DNA of 52,119 nt from assembly GCF_002154505.1 (NCBI RefSeq), contig NZ_MUBM01000215.1:1-52119 (forward strand), written 5' to 3'. A model generated the notes under the pieces. It saw only the letters and a program-made list of their open reading frames with translations. It was not told the origin of the DNA and did not search any database. The position numbers and the translations under genes are program-made. Position 1 is the first letter of the stretch; each line of letters begins with the position of its first letter. The stretch comes from Streptomyces carpinensis. GTDB lineage: Bacteria; Actinomycetota; Actinomycetes; Streptomycetales; Streptomycetaceae. This document shows positions 27,218 to 35,617 of the stretch, piece after piece.

Positions 27218-27888
27218 GCGAGGAGACCGCCGAGGCCCCGGCCGCGCCGACCACCGTCGCCGACCTCGACCTCAAGCCCGCCCTGGAGGCCGTCCTCATG
27301 GTCGTGGACGAACCCGTGACCGAGGATCAGCTGGCGAAGACGCTTCAGCGGCCGCGGAGGCAGATCGCGGACGCGTTGCGCGAGCTGGCCGACGAGTACA
27401 CCGTGCAGGGGCGCGGCTTCGAGCTGCGGCTGATCGCCGGCGGCTGGCGCTTCTACACCCGCCCCGAGTACGCCGCGGCCGTGGAGGGCTTCGTCCTGGA
27501 CGGGCAGCAGGCCCGGCTCACCCAGGCCGCGCTGGAGACCCTGGCGGTGGTCGCCTACCGCCAGCCGGTCAGCCGCAGCCGGGTCTCGGCCGTGCGCGGA
27601 GTCAACTGCGACGGCGTGATGCGCACCCTGCTCCAGCGCGGGCTGGTCGAGGAGGCGGGCACGGAACCCGAAACAGGTGCGATCCTGTACAGGACGACGA
27701 ACTACTTCCTGGAGCGGATGGGCCTGCGCGGTCTGGACGAGCTCCCGGAGCTCGCGCCCTTCCTCCCGGAGGCGGAGGCGATCGAGGCCGAGACCCAGGA
27801 AGCCGTGCCGTCGTTCGACCCGGACGCCCCGGACCCGGACGACGGTCCCGGGACGCAGATGACTGACACGACGACGACGGAACTTTGA
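27214..27888 (+). CDS. scpB: Segregation and condensation protein B
   Basis: 224 residues. Two winged-helix domains: DLKPALEAVLMVVDEPVTED through GFELRLIAGGWRFYTRPEYA, then LTQAALETLAVVAYRQPVSR and RGVNCDGVMRTLLQRGLVEE. The C-terminal 40 residues are acidic and variable. ScpB dimers bind ScpA in the SMC condensin. GTG 27214 has AAGGAGGAG inside the scpA 3' end. The stop overlaps the rluB ATG by one base. Confidence 0.93.
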   Translation: MSEETAEAPAAPTTVADLDLKPALEAVLMVVDEPVTEDQLAKTLQRPRRQIADALRELADEYTVQGRGFELRLIAGGWRFYTRPEYAAAVEGFVLDGQQARLTQAALETLAVVAYRQPVSRSRVSAVRGVNCDGVMRTLLQRGLVEEAGTEPETGAILYRTTNYFLERMGLRGLDELPELAPFLPEAEAIEAETQEAVPSFDPDAPDPDDGPGTQMTDTTTTEL

Positions 27889-28952
27889 TGCGAAGCAGCG
27901 GCAGCGGCAAGAGCGGCGGGCGCGGTAACTACCGCGGTGCCGGTAACGACAGGGACCAGAAGCAGGGGCAGGGCCGCCCCCGCAAGCCCCGCCCCGAGGA
28001 GCGCCGCTACGACGTCGGCCCCGGCGCCACCAAGGACGGCCCGAAGGCGGGGCGCGGCGGCGCGGCCCGCGGCGGAGCCAAGGGAGGCCCCAAGCAGCCC
28101 CAGCCCCGCAGCGGCCGTACGGCTCCCGCGCGCTCCCGCGAGTACGAGGCGCGCGCCGAGGAGCGCAACCGCGAGCGGTACGCCGGCAAGAAGGACATCA
28201 AGCTGCCCAAGACCTTCCCGGGCGCCGAGCAGGAGGGCGAGCGGCTGCAGAAGGTCCTCGCTCGCGCGGGCTACGGTTCGCGGCGTGCCTGCGAGGAGCT
28301 GATCGAGCAGGCACGGGTCGAGGTCAACGGCGAGATCGTCCTGGAGCAGGGCCGCCGGGTCGACCCGGAGAAGGACGAGGTCAGGGTCGACGGCCTGACG
28401 GTCGCCACGCAGTCCTACCAGTTCTTCTCGCTGAACAAGCCCGCGGGTGTCGTCTCCACGATGGAGGACCCGGAGGGCCGGCAGTGCCTCGGCGACTACG
28501 TCACCAACCGCGAGACACGGCTCTTCCACGTCGGCCGGCTGGACACCGAGACCGAGGGCGTCATCCTGCTCACCAACCACGGTGAGCTGGCGCACCGGCT
28601 GACCCATCCCAAGTACGGCGTGAAGAAGACCTACCTCGCCGCCATCGTCGGGCCGATCCCGCGCGACCTGGGCAAGCGCCTGAAGGACGGCATCCAGCTG
28701 GAGGACGGGTACGCCCGCGCGGACCACTTCCGGGTCGTCGAGCAGACCGGCAAGAACTACCTGGTCGAGGTCACCCTCCACGAGGGCCGCAAGCACATCG
28801 TCCGCCGCATGCTCGCGGAGGCCGGCTTCCCGGTGGACAAGCTGGTCCGCACCGCCTTCGGCCCCATCACCCTCGGTGACCAGAAGTCCGGCTGGCTGCG
28901 CCGCCTGTCCAACACCGAGGTCGGCATGCTGATGAAGGAGGTCGACCTCTAG
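27888..28952 (+). CDS. rluB: 23S rRNA pseudouridine synthase RluB family
   Basis: 354 residues. Residues 1-100 are a Gly/Arg/Lys/Pro-rich basic extension. An S4 domain (about 116-165, ERLQKVLARAGYGSRRACEE) is followed by the RsuA-family catalytic domain with NKPAGVVSTMEDPEGR and GRLDTETEGVILLTN, whose Asp (D219) is the catalytic residue, then KKTYLA and HEGRKHIVRRMLAEAGF. It is expected to modify the peptidyl-transferase region of 23S rRNA. Its place after scpB is conserved across actinobacteria and many firmicutes. The ATG overlaps the scpB stop. Confidence 0.92.
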   Translation: MRSSGSGKSGGRGNYRGAGNDRDQKQGQGRPRKPRPEERRYDVGPGATKDGPKAGRGGAARGGAKGGPKQPQPRSGRTAPARSREYEARAEERNRERYAGKKDIKLPKTFPGAEQEGERLQKVLARAGYGSRRACEELIEQARVEVNGEIVLEQGRRVDPEKDEVRVDGLTVATQSYQFFSLNKPAGVVSTMEDPEGRQCLGDYVTNRETRLFHVGRLDTETEGVILLTNHGELAHRLTHPKYGVKKTYLAAIVGPIPRDLGKRLKDGIQLEDGYARADHFRVVEQTGKNYLVEVTLHEGRKHIVRRMLAEAGFPVDKLVRTAFGPITLGDQKSGWLRRLSNTEVGMLMKEVDL

Positions 28953-28979
28953 GAGGCCGTCCAGGGCTTGTCACCGCCC

Positions 28980-29021
28980 CCACCCCTCTTTATAGTCGAG
29001 ATGACTCTTAAAGGGGGGTGG
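28980..29021 (+). promoter_or_regulatory. Nested dyad: NrtR-like operator inside an RBS-masking inverted repeat
   Basis: The outer arms CCACCCCTCTTTA (28980-28992) and TAAAGGGGGGTGG (29009-29021) are inverted with one mismatch, and the right arm contains the AAGGGGGG ribosome binding site of the next gene. The inner dyad ATAGTC-GAGAT-GACTCT (28992-29008) is a plausible NrtR-type operator. As RNA the outer arms could hide the ribosome binding site. Confidence 0.55.
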
Positions 29022-29029
29022 GTGCGCGC

Positions 29030-29749
29030 ATGCGGGGCTACGACAAGTACGCCTACGAACCCTTCGCCGTGACCGTCGACCTCGCCGTCCTGACGATCCG
29101 CGGGGGCGCGCTGCACGTGCTGCTCGTCGAGCGCGGACAGGAGCCGTACGCCGGACACTGGGCGCTGCCCGGCGGCTTCCTGCTGCCGGACGAGTCCGCG
29201 GAGACGGCCGCGCGGCGCGAACTCGCCGAGGAGACCGGGCTGTCGGACGTCTCCGGACTGCACCTGGAGCAGTTGCGCACCTACAGCGAGCCCGACCGCG
29301 ACCCCAGGATGCGGGTCGTGTCGGTCGCGTTCACCGCGCTGCTGCCCGACGCGCCCGAACCGCACGGCGGCGGCGACGCGGCCCAGGCCCGCTGGCGGCC
29401 GTACGACTCGGCCGGGCCGCTCGCCTTCGACCACGACCGGATCCTCGCCGACGCCCACGACCGGGTCGGCGCCCAGCTGGAGAGCAGCTGCCTGGCCACC
29501 GCTTTCTGCCCGCCCGAGTTCACGCTCGGCGAGCTCCAGCAGGTCTACGAGACGGTCTGGGGTCTGGGGCTGGACCGCCCCAACTTCCGCCGCAAGGTCC
29601 TCGCCACTCCCGGCTTCGTCGAACCGGTCCCCGGCGCCGCGCGCCTCACCGGCGGCCGCGGCAAACCGGCCGCACTCTACCGCGCGGGCACCGCCACCGT
29701 GCTCCACCCGCCTCTGCTCCGCCCCTCCCGGGAAGGACGCCCCGCATGA
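29030..29749 (+). CDS. NrtR-like Nudix-domain transcriptional regulator
   Basis: 239 residues from ATG 29030 (GTG 29018 is in frame). The N-terminal Nudix domain has a complete box: GGFLLPDE, seven residues, then RELAEETGL. A C-terminal winged helix (about 150-225: FCPPEFTLGELQQVYETVWG, RPNFRRKVLATPGFVEPV) matches the NrtR/COG4111 layout. NrtR proteins control NAD metabolism and respond to ADP-ribose; many have lost Nudix catalysis, whereas here all catalytic positions appear present. It overlaps the ADP-ribosylglycohydrolase start by ATGA, which fits an ADP-ribose theme. Autoregulation through the upstream dyad is inferred. Confidence 0.88.
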   Translation: MRGYDKYAYEPFAVTVDLAVLTIRGGALHVLLVERGQEPYAGHWALPGGFLLPDESAETAARRELAEETGLSDVSGLHLEQLRTYSEPDRDPRMRVVSVAFTALLPDAPEPHGGGDAAQARWRPYDSAGPLAFDHDRILADAHDRVGAQLESSCLATAFCPPEFTLGELQQVYETVWGLGLDRPNFRRKVLATPGFVEPVPGAARLTGGRGKPAALYRAGTATVLHPPLLRPSREGRPA

Positions 29750-30771
29750 CGACCACCACGACCGTCCGCAAGCGCGCCGCCACCGGGGCCCTGCTGGGCC
29801 TCGCCCTCGGGGACGCGCTCGGTTTCCCGACCGAGTTCAACGACGTGCCCTCGATCCTCGCCAAGTGCGGCCCGTGGCGCGAGATGAAGCTGCCGCGGCC
29901 GGCGATCGTCACCGACGACACGCAGATGACGCTGGCGCTCGGGCGGGGGCTTCGGACGGCGATGGGCCGTGGGCTGCTGACCCCGTCGCGGCTGGCGCGG
30001 CCGGTGCGCGAGGAGTTCGTGGACTGGTACCAGTCGCCGGAGAACAACCGGGCCCCGGGCCGCACCTGCCTGGTCGCCTGCGGTCTTCTGAAGTCGGAGC
30101 GCCGGCCCTGGCAGGAGGCCAGCCAGATCGGCTCCAAGGGCTGCGGGGCCAACATGCGCGTCGCGCCCCTCGGGCTCGCCCCCGGGCTGAGCGACGAACA
30201 GCGCGCGGGCGCCGCCCAGCTGCAGGCAGCGCTCACCCACGGCCACCCGACGGCACTCGCCGCCTCCGACCTCACGGCGCGCGCCGTACGCCTGCTCGCC
30301 CAGGGCGCCGAGCCCACCGGACTGGTCGGGCTGCTGCGGTCGTACGCGTACGAGAACCGCACCCGCTACCACCACCAGTGGCTCGGCGACCTGTGGACCC
30401 GCGCCCAGGACCCGACGCCGGAGCACTTCATCGCGCGCGGCTGGGACGAGTGCCTGGACATCCTGGGACGGCTCCAGGAGGCCGTGCGCACCGTCTCGCC
30501 GGAGACCGACCCGTGCCTGGCCACCGGCGCGGGCTGGATCGCCGAGGAGGCCCTGGCGACCGGGCTGCTGTGCTTCCTGCTCTTCGTCGACGAGCCGCTC
30601 ACGGCGCTGCGCCGCGCCGCGTGCACCTCCGGGGACTCGGACTCGATCGCCTGCCTGGCGGGCGCCTTCGCGGGGGCGCACCTGGGCGCGGACGCCTGGC
30701 CGGCCGAATGGGCCGACCGGATCGAGTACCGGGGCGATCTGCTGACGCTCGGGGCGCTCTGGGACGCTTGA
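29746..30771 (+). CDS. ADP-ribosylglycohydrolase family protein
   Basis: 341 residues. Metal-binding motifs of the DraG/ARH fold are visible: ALGDALGFPTE, VTDDTQMTLALG, SKGCGANMRVAPLGL and TSGDSDSIACLAGAFAGAH (the C-terminal DSD). Such enzymes remove ADP-ribose from proteins or nucleic acids, or cleave O-acetyl-ADP-ribose; the substrate is not decidable. The length is normal. The start overlaps the NrtR-like stop, implying coupled expression. Confidence 0.9.
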   Translation: MTTTTTVRKRAATGALLGLALGDALGFPTEFNDVPSILAKCGPWREMKLPRPAIVTDDTQMTLALGRGLRTAMGRGLLTPSRLARPVREEFVDWYQSPENNRAPGRTCLVACGLLKSERRPWQEASQIGSKGCGANMRVAPLGLAPGLSDEQRAGAAQLQAALTHGHPTALAASDLTARAVRLLAQGAEPTGLVGLLRSYAYENRTRYHHQWLGDLWTRAQDPTPEHFIARGWDECLDILGRLQEAVRTVSPETDPCLATGAGWIAEEALATGLLCFLLFVDEPLTALRRAACTSGDSDSIACLAGAFAGAHLGADAWPAEWADRIEYRGDLLTLGALWDA

Positions 30772-31045
30772 CCGGCGACCGGCGACCGGCCCCCCCGGCC
30801 CCGCGCCCGTCGTCGCCGCAGAACCCGACCCCCTGCTGTTCGTGACCGACTCCGGCGGCCACCGTCACGGCCGCCCGGCGCACGACCCGGACGAGGAGCC
30901 GCCGGGCGTCCGCCTGTTGCCGCCGGCCGCACCGTCCGGCCTGCGCGAGCCGGACGGGACACGGTCGCGGATGCGGGTGCTCCGCGAGGGGCGTGGAGAC
31001 GGACCCGGTCATCCAGACCTGGGCAAGCGGCCAGGCGCAGGCGCG

Positions 31046-31802
31046 TCAGACCTGCCCGGTGGGCCGGGCGTGTGGCAGACACCGCCCGACTTCGCGGTCC
31101 GGGTCCGTCCGCAGGGCCGAGGCACGGCGGACCCGGACGAGGAAGTCCTCGACGCGGCGACGGTCCGGCTCCGGGGGGAGCGGCGTGTGGTGGGCGGCGC
31201 GCTCGGTCTCCGCCGCCAGGCGGGCCATCCAGGACTCCACCTCGGGCCAGGGGACCTCGCCCCGCTTGACCGCCAGCAGGCGCTCCCGGCGCTCGCCCAC
31301 CTCGACGGTGAGATGGCCCGTGCGCACCAGGTCACGGGCGCTGGTCAGCAGGCGCAGCAGGTGCATGGCGTGCTTCCAGCGCGGGGCGCCGTGCGTGCGC
31401 AGATCGGCGTCGAGCTTGCGGCGCTGGCCGAGGGCATAGCCCGTGAAGGTGTCGTGGACCCGGCGGGACAGGAACGCCTCGCGCAGCGCCAGCAGTTCAC
31501 GGCCGGTGTCGTCGGCGTACTCCACGAGCGGGGAGTGCAGGCACTCCAGGATGTTCGGGTTCCCGCCCAGCGCCAGCTCGCAGAAGCGCTCCAGCTCCCA
31601 GCTGAACTGCTCGGGCAGCGGGCCGTCCACGTGCGTGGGCGGCTTGTCGAACCGCCAGAAGAGCTCGGTGGGGGCGACGAAGACGCCCCGGCGGTCCGTG
31701 TCGCTGCCGTCCGTCGCCAGTCCGAAGGCCCGCGAGCCCATCCACGCAGGCGAAGATCGTGTGGTCGCGTACCAGGCAGAACCTGGGCTCCTCGGGCTGC
31801 AT
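31046..31802 (-). pseudogene. Nucleotidyltransferase (COG3541-like) with N-terminal frameshift
   Basis: From the ATG at 31800-31802 the frame reads MQPEEPRFCLVRDHTIFACV and then goes out of register. From 31741 to the stop at 31046 another frame reads MGSRAFGLATDGSDTDRRGV, the polymerase-beta-type GS...D-x-D active site, then ELFWRFDKPPTHVDGP, FSWELERFCELALGGNPNIL and YALGQRRKLDADL. Removing one base near 31741-31745 restores a continuous family protein. It is either a true pseudogene, a programmed shift, or a sequencing error. The downstream ATG 31739-31741 has no ribosome binding site and would lose the first strand. It follows the Rieske gene by 22 bp. Confidence 0.75.
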
Positions 31803-31824
31803 GCCCGGGAGCGTACGCGGATCC

Positions 31825-32307
31825 TCACGCCAGACGGATCGAGTTTCCCTCCACCTTGATCTGCCGGGCGGCCAGCGGCCGTGTCGCCGGGCCGTCCGCC
31901 ACCGAGCCGTCGGTGACGCGGAAGCGGCTGCCGTGGCAGGGGCAGTCGATGGTGCCGTTCGCGACCTTGGCGACCGAGCAGCCCTCGTGGGTGCAGATCG
32001 CCGAGAAGGCCTTGAACTGACCCTTCGTCGGCTGTGTGACCACCACCTTCTGCTCCGCGAAGACCTTGCCGCCGCCTTCCGGGATGTCGCTGGTGCTCGT
32101 CAGACTCTGCGCCACTCCGGAGCCTTTGACGGAGGTGTTGGCCGAGGCGTGGGAGGAGGCCTCGGCTCGGGCGGAGGGCGACGTCTTGGCGGAGGGAGAC
32201 GTCTCCGTGGAGTTGTCGGTGCCGCTGGCCGTGTTGCCGCACCCCGTCGCCACGAGTGCCGCCGCACCCGTGGCGATAACCGTGCGCCGCGTCGAGCCAT
32301 GGGTCAT
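31825..32307 (-). CDS. Rieske [2Fe-2S] lipoprotein, probably Tat-exported
   Basis: 160 residues from the ATG at 32305-32307 (GGAG about 10 bases upstream). The N-terminus has STRRTVIATGAAALVATGC, a twin-arginine motif ending in a lipobox-like ATGC. Residues about 25-70 are a Ser/Thr/Ala linker. The C-terminal Rieske domain has both cluster motifs, CTHEGC and CPCHGSRF, spaced 15-16 residues apart. It is likely an extracytoplasmic electron carrier anchored by lipid; the partner is unknown. It is not the cytochrome bc1 Rieske subunit, which is larger and has several membrane spans in actinobacteria. Confidence 0.88.
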   Translation of the reverse strand: MTHGSTRRTVIATGAAALVATGCGNTASGTDNSTETSPSAKTSPSARAEASSHASANTSVKGSGVAQSLTSTSDIPEGGGKVFAEQKVVVTQPTKGQFKAFSAICTHEGCSVAKVANGTIDCPCHGSRFRVTDGSVADGPATRPLAARQIKVEGNSIRLA

Positions 32308-32579
32308 GGGAGTCACTCCGGGGGCCGAGGGAAAAGGGGAGAGCTCCGGGGCGGAGCAAGAGCATCTTTGCATCGAAGGCCACCAGGACGAAGCAAATCG
32401 GAAGGAAGCCGCGTAAGTCGTAAAAGGCGCTCTTCGTGCGACCTCGTCGGCGCCGCTCCTGCCTCCGTCCCTTTTCCCGTCTCAGTGAGCGAGCGGCCGC
32501 ACGCCGCTCGCACGCACTCTGACTAGGCTGGACGCCCGAGAACGACACAGACGTCAGCACGTCAGCGAGGAGCAGCGCC

Positions 32580-32942
32580 GTGGCGGTACGAGCGGTCCGG
32601 GGGGCCGTCCAGCTGGAACGGGACGAGGCCGGCCACATGAGTGAGCAGGTCGAGGCCCTGCTCACCGCCGTCCTGGAGCGGAACGGCCTGACCGCCGACG
32701 ACCTGATCAGCATCTGGTTCACGGCCACGCCCGACCTGCACAGCGACTTCCCGGCGGCCGCCGCCCGCAAGCTCGGCATCGTCGACGTACCGCTGATCTG
32801 CGCCCAGGAGCTGGACATCGAGGGCGCGATGCCCCGCGTCGTCCGCATCCTGGCGCACATCGAGTCCGACAAGCCGCGTGCCGAGATCGCCCACGTCTAC
32901 CTCGGCGCCGCGGCCGCCCTGCGCAAGGACATCGCCCAGTGA
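32580..32942 (+). CDS. Chorismate mutase, AroH type
   Basis: 120 residues. The beginning AVRAVRGAVQLERDE, then SIWFTATPDLHSDFPAAAAR, PLICAQELDIEGAMPRVVRI and the C-terminal AHVYLGAAAALRKDI are typical of monofunctional trimeric AroH chorismate mutases, converting chorismate to prephenate. GTG 32580 has GAGGAG about 8 bases upstream. A TAGGCT box at 32524-32529 may be the promoter -10. It overlaps the prephenate dehydrogenase start (GTGA), giving consecutive steps to tyrosine. Confidence 0.92.
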   Translation: MAVRAVRGAVQLERDEAGHMSEQVEALLTAVLERNGLTADDLISIWFTATPDLHSDFPAAAARKLGIVDVPLICAQELDIEGAMPRVVRILAHIESDKPRAEIAHVYLGAAAALRKDIAQ

Positions 32943-34024
32943 GGACCGCACTCGTCATCGGCACCGGGCTCATCGGCACCTCCGCCGCCCTGGCCCTGGT
33001 CCAGCGCGGCGTGACCGTGCACCTGGCCGACCACGACCCGCAGCAGGCCCGTACGGCCGCCGCGCTCGGGGCCGGCACGGACGAGGCCCCGGACGGCCCC
33101 GTCGACCTCGCGATCGTGGCCGCCCCGCCGGCGCACGTGGCCTCGGTGCTGGCCGACGCCATGCGCCGGGAGGCGGCTCGCGGCTACGTGGACGTGGCCA
33201 GCGTCAAGGGCGGCCCGCGCCGCGAGCTGCAGTCGCTCGGCCTGGACCTGACTCGCTACATCGGCACCCACCCCATGTCGGGCCGCGAGAAGTCCGGCCC
33301 GCTGGCCGCGACCGGCGACCTCTTCGAGGGCCGCCCCTGGGTGCTCACCCCCACCCGGGACACCGACACCGAGGTGCTCAACCTCGCCCTGGAGCTGGTC
33401 TCGCACTGCCGGGCGGTGCCGGTCGTCATGGACGCCGACGCCCACGACCGTGCCGTGGCCCTGGTCTCCCACATGCCCCACCTGGTCTCCAGCATGGTTG
33501 CCGCGCGCCTGGAGCACGCCGAGGAGGCGGCCGTACGGCTGTGCGGCCAGGGCATCCGGGACGTGACCCGGATCGCCGCCTCCGACCCGCGGATGTGGAT
33601 CGACATCCTGTCCGCGAACCCGGGCCCGGTCGCCGACCTGCTCTCCGACGTCGCCACCGACCTGGACGAGGCGGTGCGCGCCCTGCGCGCGCTGCAGTCC
33701 TCCGACGAGTCCAAGCGCCGCGAGGGCAGCGCGGGCATCGAGGGCATGCTGCGGCGGGGCAACGCGGGCCAGGTCCGGGTCCCCGGCAAGCACGGGTCCG
33801 CGCCGCGGACGTACGAGGTCGTCGCCGTCCTCATCGACGACCAGCCCGGCCAGCTGGCCCGCATCTTCGCGGACGCGGGGATGGCCGGGGTCAACATCGA
33901 GGACGTCCGCATCGAGCACGCGACGGGGCAGCAGGCAGGTCTGGTGCAGCTGATGGTCGAGCCGAAGGCGGCCCCGGTCCTCACGGCCGCGCTGCGCGAG
34001 CGCGGCTGGGCCATCCGCCAGTAG
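32939..34024 (+). CDS. tyrA: Prephenate dehydrogenase with ACT domain
   Basis: 361 residues. N-terminal NAD-binding loop VIGTGLIGTSAAL, catalytic GTHPMSGREKSGP, MPHLVSSMVAARL, and a C-terminal ACT domain from about residue 290 (VLIDDQPGQLARIFADAG, NIEDVRIEH), which usually gives tyrosine feedback control. It converts prephenate to 4-hydroxyphenylpyruvate. The GTG start overlaps the chorismate mutase stop. A perfect terminator hairpin follows, so cmk downstream probably has its own promoter. Confidence 0.93.
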   Translation: MRTALVIGTGLIGTSAALALVQRGVTVHLADHDPQQARTAAALGAGTDEAPDGPVDLAIVAAPPAHVASVLADAMRREAARGYVDVASVKGGPRRELQSLGLDLTRYIGTHPMSGREKSGPLAATGDLFEGRPWVLTPTRDTDTEVLNLALELVSHCRAVPVVMDADAHDRAVALVSHMPHLVSSMVAARLEHAEEAAVRLCGQGIRDVTRIAASDPRMWIDILSANPGPVADLLSDVATDLDEAVRALRALQSSDESKRREGSAGIEGMLRRGNAGQVRVPGKHGSAPRTYEVVAVLIDDQPGQLARIFADAGMAGVNIEDVRIEHATGQQAGLVQLMVEPKAAPVLTAALRERGWAIRQ

Positions 34025-34045
34025 CGGCTCCCTCCGGTCGCGCCG

Positions 34046-34073
34046 GTGCCCGGCCCTCGCCGGGGCCGGGCAC
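34046..34073 (+). terminator. tyrA terminator
   Basis: A perfect 11-bp stem (34046-34056 with 34063-34073) and 6-base loop just after the prephenate dehydrogenase stop. A TAACCT box at 34104-34109 then offers a -10 for cmk. Confidence 0.75.
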
Positions 34074-34182
34074 TCACCCGTATGGAGGCCTCCGGGAAGC
34101 CAGTAACCTTGTGCGGGGCGCCCTGAGGACCCGGCGTCCCCGCACATCCATCCACCACCCTTCACCAGGAAGGTGCCCCGCT

Positions 34183-34878
34183 GTGGAAAACGGCGCCGCC
34201 CGGACCGCCCAGCCCGTGATTGTCGCCATCGACGGCCCCTCCGGCACGGGCAAGTCGAGCACGTCGAAGGCCGTGGCCGCGCAGCTCGGCCTGAGCTACC
34301 TGGACACCGGTGCCCAGTACCGGGCGATCACCTGGTGGATGGTGACCAACGGGATCGACATAGACGACCCCACCGCGATCGCCGCGGTGGCCGGCAAGCC
34401 GGAGATCGTCTCGGGCACCGACCCGGCCCACCCGACGATCGCCGTCGACGGCGTGGACGTGGCCGGCCCGATCCGCACCCAGGAGGTCACCTCCAAGGTC
34501 AGTGCGGTCAGCGCCGTACCGGAGGTGCGGGCCCGGATCACCGAGCTCCAGCGCTCCCTGGCCTCCTCGGCCGGGACGGGGATCGTCGTCGAGGGCCGCG
34601 ACATCGGCACCACCGTGCTGCCGGACGCCGACCTGAAGATCTTCCTCACCGCCTCCCCGGAGGCCCGCGCCGCCCGCCGCAGCGGAGAGCTCAAGGGCGC
34701 CGACGTGCACGCCACCCGCGCGGCCCTGATCAAGCGGGACGCCGCCGACTCCAGCCGCAAGACCTCCCCGCTGGCCAAGGCCGGCGATGCGGTCGAGGTG
34801 GACACCACCGACCTGACGCTGGCGCAGGTCATCGAGTGCGTCGTCACCCTCGTCGAGGAGAAGCGGGCCGCGAAGTGA
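34183..34878 (+). CDS. cmk: Cytidylate kinase
   Basis: 231 residues. P-loop AIDGPSGTGKSSTSKAVA, LDTGAQYRAITWWM, VVEGRDIGTTVLPDADLKIF and the LID region (RDAADSSRKTSPL). It phosphorylates CMP/dCMP. GTG 34183 has AGGAAGG about 8 bases upstream. The stop overlaps the acyltransferase start (GTGA). The cmk-plsC-der order is a conserved actinobacterial and firmicute arrangement. Confidence 0.95.
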   Translation: MENGAARTAQPVIVAIDGPSGTGKSSTSKAVAAQLGLSYLDTGAQYRAITWWMVTNGIDIDDPTAIAAVAGKPEIVSGTDPAHPTIAVDGVDVAGPIRTQEVTSKVSAVSAVPEVRARITELQRSLASSAGTGIVVEGRDIGTTVLPDADLKIFLTASPEARAARRSGELKGADVHATRAALIKRDAADSSRKTSPLAKAGDAVEVDTTDLTLAQVIECVVTLVEEKRAAK

Positions 34879-35543
34879 GCCTTCCGTCCGAGCGCACGGC
34901 GGGCCTTCCGTCGGAGCGCGGCGCCGACGTCGGCCGTCGGATCGGCGTCGGGCTGATGTACGGGCTGTGGCGTCCGCGCGTGCTCGGCTCCTGGAAGGTG
35001 CCCGCGACCGGCCCGGCGATCCTCGCCGTCAACCACTCCCACAACATCGACGGCCCGATGGTCATGGGCGTGGCACCGCGACCGGTGCACTTCCTGATCA
35101 AGAAGGAGGCGTTCGTCGGCCCGCTCGGCTCCTTCCTGACCGGCATCGGCCAGCTCCAGGTGGACCGGCACACCACCGACCGCACGGCCATCACCCGCGC
35201 CCTCGGCGTCCTGGGCCAGGGCGGTGCCCTCGGCATCTTCCCCGAGGGCACCCGGGGTGAGGGCGACTTCGCCTCCCTGCGTGCCGGGCTCGCCTACTTC
35301 GCGGTCCGCAGCGGGGCGCCCATCGTCCCGGTGGCCGTGCTGGGAAGTTCCGAACGGCGCGGACGGTTGATACAGGGGTTGCCCCCGCTGCGCTCCCGCG
35401 TCGACGTCGTCTTCGGCGACCCCTTCGAAGCGGGCGACGGCAGCGGCCGGCGCACGCGCCGGGCGCTGGACGAGGCCACCGAACGCATCCAGAAGCAGCT
35501 CACCGCCCACCTGGAAAACGCCAGGCGCCTGACCGGGCGCTAG
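34875..35543 (+). CDS. PlsC-type 1-acyl-glycerol-3-phosphate acyltransferase
   Basis: 222 residues. Acyltransferase motifs: NHSHNIDGP (the HX4D catalytic pair), FLIKKEAFVGPLG, FPEGTRGEGD and IVPVAVLGSSE. It is expected to acylate lysophosphatidate or a related lipid at the membrane. The first 15 residues contain a small duplication (LPSER twice). The GTG start overlaps the cmk stop, and der follows after 74 bases. Confidence 0.9.
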   Translation: MSLPSERTAGLPSERGADVGRRIGVGLMYGLWRPRVLGSWKVPATGPAILAVNHSHNIDGPMVMGVAPRPVHFLIKKEAFVGPLGSFLTGIGQLQVDRHTTDRTAITRALGVLGQGGALGIFPEGTRGEGDFASLRAGLAYFAVRSGAPIVPVAVLGSSERRGRLIQGLPPLRSRVDVVFGDPFEAGDGSGRRTRRALDEATERIQKQLTAHLENARRLTGR

Positions 35544-35617
35544 GCGACACTCGAGTAGTGGATCACCACGGACCGTGGCGCTCCACCGATCACCACGAAC
35601 GACGAGGTACGGACTTC

